From the NCBI RefSeq assembly GCF_020171315.1, contig NZ_JAIUZP010000001.1, positions 806,001 to 870,000 on the forward strand: a stretch of 64,000 nucleotides of DNA, given 5' to 3'. The notes under the pieces are model-generated. The model worked only from the letters and a program-made list of their open reading frames with translations, was not told where the DNA came from and ran no database searches. Origin of the DNA: Pseudooceanicola nanhaiensis (GTDB lineage Bacteria > Pseudomonadota > Alphaproteobacteria > Rhodobacterales > Rhodobacteraceae). This document shows positions 18,285 to 28,305 of this stretch, piece after piece (position 1 is the stretch's first letter; every line of letters begins with the position of its first letter). The translations under genes were made by a program, and so were the position numbers.

Positions 18285-19169
18285 ATGCGGCATACAGGAA
18301 TCCCCCTCACGGGCGCCTTGGCGCTCGTTCTGGCGCTTTCAGCAGCCCCGCTCGGGGCCGAATCGCCGACTCCTTACCCCGATTTCACCTTCAAACGCGT
18401 GAAACCCCCGAGTCAGGGGGGCCAGAAGCGGATCACGGTGCAGATCGACCCCGCGGAACAGGCCCGCACCCTGCAGGCGATGTCGGATCGGTCCGCCGCG
18501 GCGGTCGAGAAGGCCGCGCAGCGCGACGAGCCCGGCGTGACGCCCCAGACGCCCAAGGCTGCACCGGGGCCGCAGGGCCGCTACACGTGGTTCTGGGACA
18601 ATGTCTCGCCCGAGATGGCCGCCAGCGGCCCGGGACGGCTGGAACCGGCCCTGACCGCGCTGAGCAAGCCGCCTGCGGGCAGCGGCGTCTCCGCCCCGCG
18701 ACTCGATACGCTGATGGCCATCGCCCGGGCGCAGGGGCGCGATATCCTGATGACGACCGCGGGCACCCAGGTGTCGCCGGCGCTGGTACTGGCCGTGATC
18801 GCCGTGGAAAGCGCCGGGCGGGCCGATGCGGTCAGCGGGGCAGGGGCGGCCGGCCTGATGCAGTTGATGCCCGCCACGGCGGAACGCTTCGGCGTCACGG
18901 ACCGGCTGGTGCCGGCGCAGAGCATCCGGGGCGGCGTGGCCTTCCTCAACATGCTGATGCAGGAGTTCAAGGGCGACCCGATTCTCGTGCTCGCGGGCTA
19001 TAACGCTGGCGAGGGCGCGGTGCGCACCTATCAGGGCGTGCCGCCCTACGCCGAAACGCGCGACTATGTGCCCAAGGTGCTGGAGGCCTACCGCGTGGCC
19101 CGGGGCCTGTGCATGACGCCGCCCATGCTGATCAGCGACGGCTGCGTCTTCCGCCTGCCCAAGGCCTGA
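18285..19169 (+). CDS. Lytic transglycosylase (SLT domain), periplasmic
   Basis: Cleaves peptidoglycan with 1,6-anhydro product formation. 294 residues with a Sec signal (res 1-25, ALSAAPLGAES). The C-terminal SLT domain shows the catalytic Glu175 in AVIAVESAGRADA, then GAAGLMQLMPATAERFGV and VLAGYNAGEGAVRTY. The middle part is low in complexity and rich in Ala/Pro. Its place beside the tad cluster may reflect a role in opening the wall for pilus passage, but that is inference. The ATG at 18285 was chosen because the signal peptide starts there; the ribosome-binding site is weak. Confidence 0.88.
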   Translation: MRHTGIPLTGALALVLALSAAPLGAESPTPYPDFTFKRVKPPSQGGQKRITVQIDPAEQARTLQAMSDRSAAAVEKAAQRDEPGVTPQTPKAAPGPQGRYTWFWDNVSPEMAASGPGRLEPALTALSKPPAGSGVSAPRLDTLMAIARAQGRDILMTTAGTQVSPALVLAVIAVESAGRADAVSGAGAAGLMQLMPATAERFGVTDRLVPAQSIRGGVAFLNMLMQEFKGDPILVLAGYNAGEGAVRTYQGVPPYAETRDYVPKVLEAYRVARGLCMTPPMLISDGCVFRLPKA

Positions 19170-19188
19170 GATACCGCCGCGGGGGTGC

Positions 19189-19233
19189 CCGGAAAATTCG
19201 AATTTTCCGGACCGGATTTTTCGAAAAATCCGG
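19189..19233. repeat. Pair of 22-bp palindromes, copy 1
   Basis: Two perfect 22-bp palindromes, 19189-19210 (arm CCGGAAAATTC) and 19212-19233 (arm CCGGATTTTTC), separated by one base. The same 22-1-22 layout recurs at 19302-19346 and 56462-56506. They can form hairpins or cruciforms. This copy lies 19 bases after the transglycosylase stop. Confidence 0.85.
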
Positions 19234-19301
19234 GCGCCGCGCGGGGCGGGGCGCGTCTTCCATCACGCTGACCGGCGCGCGGTGCGTTGGCGCGGTGCAT
19301 T

Positions 19302-19346
19302 CAAGAATTTTCAAAAATTCTTGGCAAAATTCTTCGAAGAATTTTG
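19302..19346. repeat. Pair of 22-bp palindromes, copy 2
   Basis: Near-perfect palindrome 19302-19323 (arm CAAGAATTTTC, one mismatch beside the centre) and perfect palindrome 19325-19346 (arm CAAAATTCTTC), again one base apart. It leads directly into the composite 3' element that follows. Confidence 0.85.
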
Positions 19347-19408
19347 GGGGCTCTGCCCCCTTGGCCCCGGGCGGGGCCAATTCCCCCGGAGTATTTGGGG
19401 AAAGATGA
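19346..19408. repeat. Composite hairpin 3'-end element, copy A
   Basis: Hairpin GGGGGC-TCT-GCCCCC (19346-19360), then hairpin TTGGCCCC-GGGC-GGGGCCAA (19361-19380), then the tail CCCCCGGAGTATTTGGGG plus AAAGATGAA. The same three-part plan recurs at 20970-21041 and, partly, twice in 37752-37852. It lies between the convergent transglycosylase and scoB genes and could stop both transcripts. Confidence 0.8.
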
Positions 19409-19453
19409 ACCGCGGGGCCGCGTGTGGGGCGGCCCTGCGGGGTGTCTCGTGGA

Positions 19454-20077
19454 TCAGACGATGGTCGCCTCGGTGGCGGCGCGCAGTTCGTCCTCGCTGA
19501 CGCCCTCGGCCAGTTCGACGATCTTCAGGCCACCCTCGACCACGTCCAGCACGCCGAGGTTGGTGATGATGCGGTTCACCACGCCCTTGCCGGTGAGCGG
19601 CAGGGTGCAGTCCTTCAGCACCTTCGATTCGCCGTGCTTGTTCTGGTGGTCCATCACGACGATGACCTTGCCGACACCGGCCACGAGGTCCATGGCGCCG
19701 CCCATGCCCTTCACCAGCTTGCCGGGAATCATCCAGTTCGCGAGGTCGCCGTTCTCGGCCACTTCCATCGCGCCGAGGATCGCCGCCGCGATCTTGCCGC
19801 CGCGGATCATCCCGAAGGAGGTCGCGCTGTCGAAATAGGCGGTGCGGGGCAGCTCGGTAATCGTCTGCTTGCCGGCGTTGATCAGGTCGGCGTCTTCCTC
19901 GCCCTCGAAGGGGAAGGGGCCCATGCCGAGCATGCCGTTTTCCGACTGCAGCGTGATGTCCTTGTCGCCCACGTAGTTCGCCACCAGCGTCGGGATCCCG
20001 ATGCCGAGGTTCACGTACATGCCGTCTTCAAGCTCTTCCGCCGCGCGGGCGGCCATCTGGTTGCGGTCCCAGGGCAT
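19454..20077 (-). CDS. scoB: 3-oxoacid CoA-transferase subunit B
   Basis: Beta subunit of a succinyl-CoA:acetoacetate (3-oxoacid) CoA-transferase, which activates acetoacetate for ketone-body and polyhydroxybutyrate carbon use. 207 residues. The catalytic glutamate motif is present ([10 protein letters not shown]), with [10 protein letters not shown] near the N-terminus and [16 protein letters not shown] later. The ATG at 20077 overlaps the scoA stop (TAATG), indicating translational coupling. Substrate choice between succinyl and acetyl donors cannot be fixed from sequence. Confidence 0.93.
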   Translation of the reverse strand: MPWDRNQMAARAAEELEDGMYVNLGIGIPTLVANYVGDKDITLQSENGMLGMGPFPFEGEEDADLINAGKQTITELPRTAYFDSATSFGMIRGGKIAAAILGAMEVAENGDLANWMIPGKLVKGMGGAMDLVAGVGKVIVVMDHQNKHGESKVLKDCTLPLTGKGVVNRIITNLGVLDVVEGGLKIVELAEGVSEDELRAATEATIV

Positions 20078-20781
20078 TACGCCTCCTCCTTCTTGCGCGT
20101 GGTGCGCTGCTCGATGCGTTTCTCGTGTTCGCCCTGGATGATGCGATGCACGTAGACGCCGGGCAGGTGGATCAGATCGGGGTCGAGCGAGCCGGTCGGC
20201 ACGATTTCTTCGACTTCGACCACGCAGACCTTGCCGCACATGGCGGCGGGCGGGTTGAAGTTGCGCGCGGTCTTGCGAAACACGAGGTTGCCGGTCTCGT
20301 CGGCCTTCCAAGCCTTCACGATCGACAGGTCGGCGAAGATGCCTTCTTCGAGGATGTAGTCCTCGCCGTTGAAGGTCTTCACTTCCTTGCCCTCGGCGAT
20401 CACCGTGCCGACGCCGGTCTTGGTGTAGAAGCCCGGGATGCCGCAGCCGCCGGCGCGCATCCGCTCGGCCAGCGTGCCCTGCGGGTTGAACTCCAGCTCA
20501 AGCTCACCGCCGAGGTACTGGCGCATGAACTCCTTGTTCTCGCCCACGTAGGACGACATCATCTTGGTGATCTGCTTGGTGTCGAGCAGTTTGCCGAGGC
20601 CGAAACCGTCGACGCCACAGTTGTTCGAGGCAACGGTGAGATCCTTCACGCCACTCTCGACGATGGCGTCGATCAGCAGTTCAGGGATGCCGCAGAGACC
20701 GAAACCACCGGCGGCGATGAGCATGCCGTCGGTCAGCAGGCCATCCAGCGCCTCGGCGGCAGAGCCGTAGACTTTCTTCAT
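20077..20781 (-). CDS. scoA: 3-oxoacid CoA-transferase subunit A
   Basis: Alpha subunit, 234 residues. CoA-transferase I motif [14 protein letters not shown] near residue 21 (read from the start [14 protein letters not shown]) and [18 protein letters not shown]-like loop ([18 protein letters not shown]). A strong AGGAGG precedes the ATG at 20781. It is translationally coupled to scoB. A TTGACA-like box on the minus strand at 20827-20832 may mark the promoter, but its -10 is weak. Confidence 0.93.
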   Translation of the reverse strand: MKKVYGSAAEALDGLLTDGMLIAAGGFGLCGIPELLIDAIVESGVKDLTVASNNCGVDGFGLGKLLDTKQITKMMSSYVGENKEFMRQYLGGELELEFNPQGTLAERMRAGGCGIPGFYTKTGVGTVIAEGKEVKTFNGEDYILEEGIFADLSIVKAWKADETGNLVFRKTARNFNPPAAMCGKVCVVEVEEIVPTGSLDPDLIHLPGVYVHRIIQGEHEKRIEQRTTRKKEEA

Positions 20782-20969
20782 GGGGTCCTCCTTTGTTGCC
20801 AGATCTGTCGCGGATTGCCGGGCCTGTGTCAACGGAATGCCGCAGTGCGGAACCTAGCACAGCGGGCGAAGGAGGCCAGAGGCGCACGGGCGCGGGGTGC
20901 ATCAGGCTGGCCGTTTGGGCCGCATCCCCTCGGACGTTGACGCCAGTGACACCGGTTACGCATGAAAAA

Positions 20970-21041
20970 GGGGGGCTGTCTGCCCCCCTGCCGCCCCGGG
21001 GGGGCGGCGCCCCCCGAGGATATTTTCAAGCGAAAGATGGA
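20970..21041. repeat. Composite hairpin 3'-end element, copy B
   Basis: Hairpin GGGGGGC-TGTCT-GCCCCCC (20970-20976/20982-20988), hairpin GCCGCCCC-GGG-GGGGCGGC (20990-21008), then CCCCCCGAGGATATTTT and a GAAAGATGG tail ending against the topA stop codon. It has the same architecture as copy A. Since topA is transcribed leftward into it, it probably forms the 3' end of that mRNA. Confidence 0.8.
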
Positions 21042-23693
21042 TCAGGCGTCGTCGGACGAGGACGCTGACGCTTTCTTCGCCGGGGCCTTCTTGGTCGTGG
21101 TCTTTTTGGCCGTGGTTTTCTTGGTGGCCGTCTTGGCTGTCGCCTTGGGGGCAGCCTTCTTCTTGGGCGCCTTCTTGCCCGACTTGGCGGCCTTTTCCTC
21201 GATCAGCGCCATGGCGGCTTCCATGGTCAGCGTCTCGGGGTCGGTCTCCTTGGGCAGGGTCGCGTTGATCTTGTCCCATTTCACGTAAGGGCCGTAGCGG
21301 CCTTCCATGATCGAGACCGGACCGCCCGCATCAGGATGCTCGCCCAGTTCCTTCAGCGTCTTCGCAGCCCCGCGACGGGCGCCGCGGGCGGCGACCTTCT
21401 CGGCCAGCAGCTGCACGGCGCGGTTCATGCCCACCGACCAGACGTCCTCGAGGGTTTCGAGGTTCGCGTTGGTGCCGCCCCGGTCCGAGGTGGTCTCCGC
21501 GTGCTTGATGTAGGGGCCGTAGCGGCCGATGTTCGCCCAGACGTTCACGCCGTCCTCGGGGTGCGGGCCGATCAGGCGCGGCAGCGAGAGCAGGCGCACG
21601 GCCTCCTCCAGCGTCACGTCTTCGGGCGCCCATTCCTTCGGCACCGACTGGCGCGGCGGCTTCTTGTTGTCTTCCGTCATTTCACCGCGCTGGCAGTAAG
21701 GGCCGAAGCGGCCCTTCATGACGTAGATCTTGTCGCCCTCGTCCTCGCCCAGCAGTTTGCCCTCCGGGGGGATGGCGCTGGCCTCGGCCTCGGCATCAGG
21801 CGGGCCGAAGGGGCGGGTGTAGCGGCACTCGGGGTATTCGGAGCAGCCGATGAAGGCCCCGCCGGAGCGCGCGGTGCGCATCGAGAGCCGCCCCTTGCCG
21901 CAGTTCGGGCAGAGCCGCGGATCGGTTCCGTCCTCGGTCGGCGGGAAGAGATGCGGCTCCAGCACCTCGTTGATCTTCTCCAGCACGTCGGTGATGCGCA
22001 GCTCGGAGGTCTCGGCGATGGCCGCCGAGAAATCCCGCCAGAAGCGCGAGAGCACTTCCTTGTAGTCGCGATCGCCCGCGGAGACGTCGTCGAGTTCCTC
22101 TTCGAGGTCGGCGGTGAAGTCGTATTCCACGTACTTGCGGAAGTAGTTCTCGAGGAAGGCGATCACCAGCCGGCCCTTGTCCTCGGGGATCAGGCGGTTC
22201 TTGTCCTTGAGCACATAGCCGCGGTCCTGGATCGTGGTGACGATCGAAGCATAGGTCGAGGGACGGCCGATGCCGAGCTCTTCCATCCGCTTGACCAGCG
22301 TTGCCTCGGTGTAGCGCGGCGGCGGCTGGGTGAAATGCTGCTCCGGGTTGATCGTGCGCTTGTCGGCCTTCTCGCCCTCGCTGATCTGGGGCAGGCGCTT
22401 GTCGTCATCGTCCACGACGGCGTCGTCGCGGCCCTCTTCGTAGACCTTCAGGAAGCCGTCGAAGAGCACCACCTGCCCGGTGGCCCGCAGGCCCACCTGG
22501 CCGTCGCGGCTGCCCACCTCGACGGTGGTCCGCTCAAGGCGCGCGCCTTCCATCTGGCAGGCCAGCGTGCGTTTCCAGATCAGGTCATAGAGCTTGCGTT
22601 GGTCCGCATCCGAGATGCGCAGGCTTTCCACGTCCGCCGCCATGTCGGTGGGGCGGATACATTCGTGGGCTTCCTGCGCGTTCTTGGCCTTGTTCTTGTA
22701 GACCCGCGGGCTGGCCGGCACGTATTCCTTGCCGTAGCGGTCGCCGATGGCGTCGCGGCAGGCGGCCACGGCCTCAGGCGCCATGTCGATGCCGTCGGTC
22801 CGCATGTAGGTGATGTGACCGGCCTCGTAGAGACGCTGTGCCGCGCTCATGGTCTGGCGGGCGCCCATGCCGAACTTGCGGCTCGCCTCCTGCTGGAGGG
22901 TCGAGGTCATGAAGGGCGGCGAGGGGTTGCGCGAGCCGGGCTTGGCCTCGACCGAGGTCACGGTCAGGTCGCGCGAGGTGATCGCCTGCACGGCCAGTTC
23001 GGCCTGGGTCTGGTTCTCGATGTCGAACTTGTCGAGCTTCTTGCCCGCGAGCACCGTCAGCCGGGCCTCGTATTCCTGACCGCGCGGCGTGGCGAGCAGC
23101 GCCTTGACCGACCAGTATTCCCGGGCGCGGAAGGCCTCGATCTCCATCTCGCGCTCGACGATGAGGCGCAGGCAGACCGATTGCACGCGGCCGGCCGACT
23201 TGGCGCCGGGCAGCTTGCGCCAGAGCACCGGCGAGAGGTTGAAGCCCACGAGGTAGTCGAGCGCCCGGCGGGCGAGGTAGGCCTCCACCAGCGGCGCGTC
23301 CACCTGACGCGGGTTCTTCATCGCCTCGGTGACGGCGGTCTTGGTGATCGCGTTGAAGACGACGCGGGAGACGGGGGTGTCCTTCTTGATGGCCTTGCGG
23401 TTGCGCAGGGCCTCCTCGAGGTGCCAGCTGATCGCCTCGCCTTCGCGATCGGGGTCGGTCGCGAGGATCAGGGCGTTGTCGTCTTTCAGCGCATCCGCGA
23501 TCGCCTTGACGTGTTTCTTGCTGTCGCTCGCGATCTCCCACTTCATGTCGAAATCGTGCTCGGGATCCACCGAGCCGTCTTTCGGCGGCAGGTCCCGGAC
23601 GTGGCCGTAGGAGGCGAGGACGGTGTAATCGGACCCCAGGTATTTGTTGATTGTCTTGGCCTTGGCAGGGGATTCGACAACGACAACGGGCAT
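21042..23693 (-). CDS. topA: DNA topoisomerase I
   Basis: Type IA topoisomerase relaxing negative supercoils, 883 residues. TOPRIM domain with E7 (VVESPAKAKTI) and D80-x-D82-x-E84 (ATDPDREGEAISWHL). Catalytic Tyr296 in GHITYMRTDGIDM. A C4 zinc finger (CPNCGKGRLSMRT...GCSEYPECRY) is followed by C-terminal topoisomerase repeats and a lysine/alanine/threonine-rich tail of about 50 residues. AAAGGA precedes the ATG at 23693. A TTGACA box (minus strand, 23758-23763) may be its -35. It is downstream of dprA, as is common in alphaproteobacteria. Confidence 0.96.
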   Translation of the reverse strand: MPVVVVESPAKAKTINKYLGSDYTVLASYGHVRDLPPKDGSVDPEHDFDMKWEIASDSKKHVKAIADALKDDNALILATDPDREGEAISWHLEEALRNRKAIKKDTPVSRVVFNAITKTAVTEAMKNPRQVDAPLVEAYLARRALDYLVGFNLSPVLWRKLPGAKSAGRVQSVCLRLIVEREMEIEAFRAREYWSVKALLATPRGQEYEARLTVLAGKKLDKFDIENQTQAELAVQAITSRDLTVTSVEAKPGSRNPSPPFMTSTLQQEASRKFGMGARQTMSAAQRLYEAGHITYMRTDGIDMAPEAVAACRDAIGDRYGKEYVPASPRVYKNKAKNAQEAHECIRPTDMAADVESLRISDADQRKLYDLIWKRTLACQMEGARLERTTVEVGSRDGQVGLRATGQVVLFDGFLKVYEEGRDDAVVDDDDKRLPQISEGEKADKRTINPEQHFTQPPPRYTEATLVKRMEELGIGRPSTYASIVTTIQDRGYVLKDKNRLIPEDKGRLVIAFLENYFRKYVEYDFTADLEEELDDVSAGDRDYKEVLSRFWRDFSAAIAETSELRITDVLEKINEVLEPHLFPPTEDGTDPRLCPNCGKGRLSMRTARSGGAFIGCSEYPECRYTRPFGPPDAEAEASAIPPEGKLLGEDEGDKIYVMKGRFGPYCQRGEMTEDNKKPPRQSVPKEWAPEDVTLEEAVRLLSLPRLIGPHPEDGVNVWANIGRYGPYIKHAETTSDRGGTNANLETLEDVWSVGMNRAVQLLAEKVAARGARRGAAKTLKELGEHPDAGGPVSIMEGRYGPYVKWDKINATLPKETDPETLTMEAAMALIEEKAAKSGKKAPKKKAAPKATAKTATKKTTAKKTTTKKAPAKKASASSSDDA

Positions 23694-24107
23694 GAAAAGT
23701 CCTTTCGACTCTGGTCGAGCATATTGGCGGCGGACCATGTGGGGTCTGTCAGGGCAATGTCAATGCACGGCTCGTTGAGCGCCGTCAACGGTCCGCTGCG
23801 GCCGCGTTGCCGCAGAGGTGGGGCCCGGGTGCGGGTTTTGCAAGGCGTGGATGCTGCGGCGCGGCAGGCGGAGGGGCTTGTCCGGAGAGGTGCCTTTGGG
23901 CTGCCGGATGAGCCGGCGCATCCAGCTGCGGAGGCGCAGGAGGGCCTGCCAAGGGTGGTGCGGGAGGGCCCGTCCCGTGGCGATACGGGGCGGGCCTGCG
24001 GGGGCGATAAGGGGCGGCTTGCCGGGGCGACACGGGGCGGCTTACCGGGGGCGATGCGGGACGGTTTAAGAGGCCGATGCCGGACGGTCTGCCGGGGGCT
24101 GCGGACC
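23694..24107. repeat. topA-dprA gap with a 24-bp x5 degenerate tandem repeat
   Basis: 23979-24098 splits exactly into five 24-base units of the type GGCGATAAGGGGCGG followed by CTTGCCGGG; units start at 23979, 24003, 24027, 24051 and 24075 with growing divergence. 24 is a multiple of three, so it may be decayed coding sequence, for example an extended dprA tail, but I see no gene. The topA promoter should lie in 23700-23770. Confidence 0.75.
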
Positions 24108-25613
24108 TCAGTTGCGGGGCGGATCGGGGACCAGGGTCAAAAGACCGCCGGGGCGCCGCTCGATCCGGTCCGCCAATTCGAGGTCGAGCAGGGCCGGGGC
24201 GACCTGGGCCGCCGGCGCGGCGAGGTCGCGGATCAGCTGGTCCTCCTGCAGGGGCGCGCAGGAGAGCCGGGCGAGGATCGCCGCGTGGAGCCGCGCCTGC
24301 GCAAGCGCCGCCGCCTCCGGGGTGGGCGGGGCCTGCCGCTGGTCGCTGTGTGCACTGTCACCGGGCGGGGCGTGTCCCCTTGTGCAGACATCATGTTCGC
24401 CCGGCTGGTCTTGGCCCTTAGAGGTCGGGTTCTCGGCGTCGTCGTCGATCACCATGCCGTCTGCCGCATCGTCCCCGGCCTGTGCAGCCTCCGTACATGT
24501 CGGACCAGTGGGATGGCCCCCTTCCGCAGGCGGGCCGATGGCGCCGGAGCTCGCGCCCCGGGCATCGCCTTCGGGCCGCCCCCGCGGGGCGCCCCTTGCC
24601 GCCTGCGTCACCGGGGTGCCCCGCGTGAGGGCGCGGGTCATGTCGCGGGCGCGCTCCAGCGCGGTGGGTTTCGGCGGTGGGGCGGACGGCACCAGGGCCA
24701 GCTCACGCTGTGCGGCGGGCAGGGGCGGCAGGGCCTCCAGCACGTCCTCGGCGCTGCGCACGAGGCGGGCGCCGTCGCGCAGCAGCAGGTTGCAGCCGGC
24801 GGCGCGGGCGTCGAAGGGGTGTCCGGGCACGGCCATGACCTCACGCCCCTGGTCGAGCGCGTTGCGCGCGGTGATCAGGCTGCCGGATTTCGCCGCCGCC
24901 TCCACCACCACTACGACCTCGGCCATGCCGGAGATCAGGCGGTTGCGGCGCGGGAAGTCGCGGGCCTGTGCCACGTGGCCGAGCGGGCGTTCCGACACCC
25001 GCGCGCCGTTCAGCAACAGCCGGTCGGCGAGATCGGCATTCTCGGCCGGGTAGGGGATATCGGCCCCGCCCGCCAGAACCGCGACGGTGCCGGTGGCCAG
25101 CGTGGCGCGGTGCGCCGCCGTGTCCACTCCGCGGGCGAGGCCGGAGACGATCACATAGCCCGCCGCGGCGAGGTCGGTGGCCAGCCTCTCGGCCATGCGG
25201 GTGGCGAGGGAGGAGGCGTTGCGGGCGCCCACGAGGGCGATCATCGGGCGCGAGAGAACCCGCGGCTCACCAACCATCCACAGGAGGGGCGGCGGTTCGT
25301 CGAGGTCCATCAGCCGTTTGGGAAAGAGCGCGTCACCGGGGGTCAGCATCCGGGCGCGGGCGCCTTTGGCCCGGCGCAATTCCTCCCGCGCGACAGCTTC
25401 GGGGCAGGGGCGGTAGGAGGGCACGCCGGCGCTGGCTGCAAGACCGGGCAGGGCCTCCAGCGCGGCCTGAGCGCTGCCATGCTCGGCCATGAGCCTGTAG
25501 AAGGTGGAGGGCCCCACCCGGCGAGAGCGCAAGAGACGAAGCCACGCCAGACGGTCCTCTTCCGTGGTGGGTGGGAGTGGGGGGTGAGTGGAAGGTTGTG
25601 GTGTCCCGTCCAT
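24108..25613 (-). CDS. dprA: DNA-processing protein DprA with a long variable linker
   Basis: Loads RecA on incoming single-stranded DNA during transformation. 501 residues against a more usual 360-380. N-terminal SAM-like region (WLRLLRSRRVGPSTFYRL), Rossmann core (MIALVGARNASS, VIVSGLARGVDTAAHR, RRNRLISGMAEVVVVVEA, SGSLITARNALDQGREVMAVPG), and a C-terminal winged helix (RLHAAILARLSCAPLQEDQLIRDL). Between them, res ~310-435 are Pro/Gly/Asp-rich and probably disordered, which explains the extra length. Two GTTAAC words upstream (25656, 25679) may be CtrA-type half-sites. Confidence 0.93.
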   Translation of the reverse strand: MDGTPQPSTHPPLPPTTEEDRLAWLRLLRSRRVGPSTFYRLMAEHGSAQAALEALPGLAASAGVPSYRPCPEAVAREELRRAKGARARMLTPGDALFPKRLMDLDEPPPLLWMVGEPRVLSRPMIALVGARNASSLATRMAERLATDLAAAGYVIVSGLARGVDTAAHRATLATGTVAVLAGGADIPYPAENADLADRLLLNGARVSERPLGHVAQARDFPRRNRLISGMAEVVVVVEAAAKSGSLITARNALDQGREVMAVPGHPFDARAAGCNLLLRDGARLVRSAEDVLEALPPLPAAQRELALVPSAPPPKPTALERARDMTRALTRGTPVTQAARGAPRGRPEGDARGASSGAIGPPAEGGHPTGPTCTEAAQAGDDAADGMVIDDDAENPTSKGQDQPGEHDVCTRGHAPPGDSAHSDQRQAPPTPEAAALAQARLHAAILARLSCAPLQEDQLIRDLAAPAAQVAPALLDLELADRIERRPGGLLTLVPDPPRN

Positions 25614-25655
25614 GATGACTCCGCCTCTTGCGGAATCAGATCTACCCCAGGCGCC

Positions 25656-25684
25656 GTTAACTATCCGTGAATCGCAGGGTTAAC
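25656..25684 (-). promoter_or_regulatory. Paired GTTAAC words upstream of dprA
   Basis: GTTAAC at 25656-25661 and 25679-25684, 43 and 66 bases upstream of the dprA start. TTAAC(C) is the CtrA half-site form in Rhodobacterales, and competence genes belong to that regulon in some members. The spacing is not the canonical TTAA-N7-TTAA, so this is only a candidate. Confidence 0.35.
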
Positions 25685-25707
25685 GACGCCTTCACGCCTC
25701 TGCCGCC

Positions 25708-27129
<1,422 letters not shown>

Positions 27130-27183
27130 GCGGAAATCTCCATTAGGGGTGCGACGTTGATGCGGCTTCCAACACACTGAAAT

Positions 27184-27197
27184 TTGATCTAAGTCAA
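27184..27197. promoter_or_regulatory. FNR/FixK-type box between tldD and ctaC
   Basis: TTGATCTAAGTCAA fits the alphaproteobacterial TTGAT-N4-GTCAA pattern. It lies 55 bases upstream of the tldD start and 146 upstream of the ctaC start. FnrL/FixK proteins repress or activate genes under low oxygen, so control of the aa3-oxidase cluster is plausible. Which gene it serves cannot be told from position alone. Confidence 0.6.
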
Positions 27198-27342
27198 AGT
27201 GAGCGTCTGTTTGCCGCAAGTGCCGTGATTGTCGTGGAGGCGAGAATATGGTCTTAAGCACAGACAAACAACGGGAGGAGGACGGGGGAAACCCGGCTTC
27301 CGTTTTAAAATGACAGTGAAAGCCAAACGATCAGGGTGACCC

Positions 27343-28182
27343 ATGCGTAAGATCTTTAGCCTCACGGCGCTTATGGCAACCTTCCTTGCCGCCCCGACCC
27401 TCGCCCAGGATGGGCTCGAGACCGTGGGCAAGCCGCACAGCGGCGGGATGGGTTTCCAGACCGCAGCCACGGAACTGGCCCGCGACCTGCAGTGGCTGGA
27501 TCACATGATCCTCTACATCATCACCGCCATCGTGATCTTCGTCTGCATCCTGCTGGGCCTGGTGATCGTGCGCTACAACAGCAAGGCCAACCCGACCCCG
27601 GCCAAGTTCACCCACAATTCGCCGCTGGAAATCGCCTGGACCCTCGGTCCGGTGATGATCCTCGTCTTCATCGGGGCCTTCTCGCTGCCGGTTCTGTTCA
27701 AGCAACAGGAAATCCCCGAGGGTGACATCCACATCAAGGTGACCGGCTACCAGTGGTACTGGGGCTACGAGTACACCGACCACGATTTCGGTTTCGAGAG
27801 CTTCCTGCTCCAGAAGGAACAGCTGGCCGAATACGGCTACAACGACGACGAATACCTGCTGGCCACCGACACCGCCGTGGTCGTGCCCGTGGGCAAGGTC
27901 ATCGTCATGGACGTGACCGGCGCCGACGTGATCCACAGCTGGACCATCCCTGCATTCGGGGTGAAGCAGGACGCCGTTCCCGGCCGCCTCGCGCAATTGT
28001 GGTTCAAAGCCGAGAAGGAAGGCGTGTACTTCGGCCAGTGCTCCGAGCTCTGCGGCAAGGACCACGCCTACATGCCGATCACCGTGAAGGTGGTCAGCGA
28101 GGAGGCCTACGAAGAGTGGCTCACCGGCGCGAAGGAAGAATACGCGGGCGTGCCCCGCAGCTATCAGGTCGCCTCGAACTGA
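27343..28182 (+). CDS. ctaC: Cytochrome c oxidase subunit II (aa3 type)
   Basis: Carries the CuA centre that accepts electrons from cytochrome c. 279 residues: signal peptide (to res ~21, TLAQ), two TM helices (res ~55-77 and 96-117), then the periplasmic cupredoxin domain. The CuA ligands are visible: H198, C233, E235, C237, H241 and M244 in IHSW and [12 protein letters not shown]. The aromatic electron-entry patch [10 protein letters not shown] is present. First gene of the cta cluster; ctaD (subunit I) is not in this window. Confidence 0.97.
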   Translation: MRKIFSLTALMATFLAAPTLAQDGLETVGKPHSGGMGFQTAATELARDLQWLDHMILYIITAIVIFVCILLGLVIVRYNSKANPTPAKFTHNSPLEIAWTLGPVMILVFIGAFSLPVLFKQQEIPEGDIHIKVTGYQWYWGYEYTDHDFGFESFLLQKEQLAEYGYNDDEYLLATDTAVVVPVGKVIVMDVTGADVIHSWTIPAFGVKQDAVPGRLAQLWFKAEKEGVYFGQCSELCGKDHAYMPITVKVVSEEAYEEWLTGAKEEYAGVPRSYQVASN

Positions 28183-28305
28183 GGGACCTGCGGGCTGCGG
28201 CCCGTCCCGGCGGACGCAGGCCCGCCCATCATAGTGTGACCGGGCCCCGCCGCGTCGGGGCCTGACGTGAAGACGGGGGCGCCTGTGCCCCTGAGGAAAG
28301 ACGGA

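Noticed and set aside
19189-19408. The palindromes as insertion-sequence ends or remnants of a transposon.
   Set aside because: No transposase fragment or target duplication is seen between or around them.
21336-25670. A 1,444-codon open frame on the + strand antisense to topA and dprA.
   Set aside because: Its product is Arg/Gly/Ala/His-rich with no domain, and it mirrors the codons of two well-supported genes. Long antisense frames are expected in GC-rich coding DNA.
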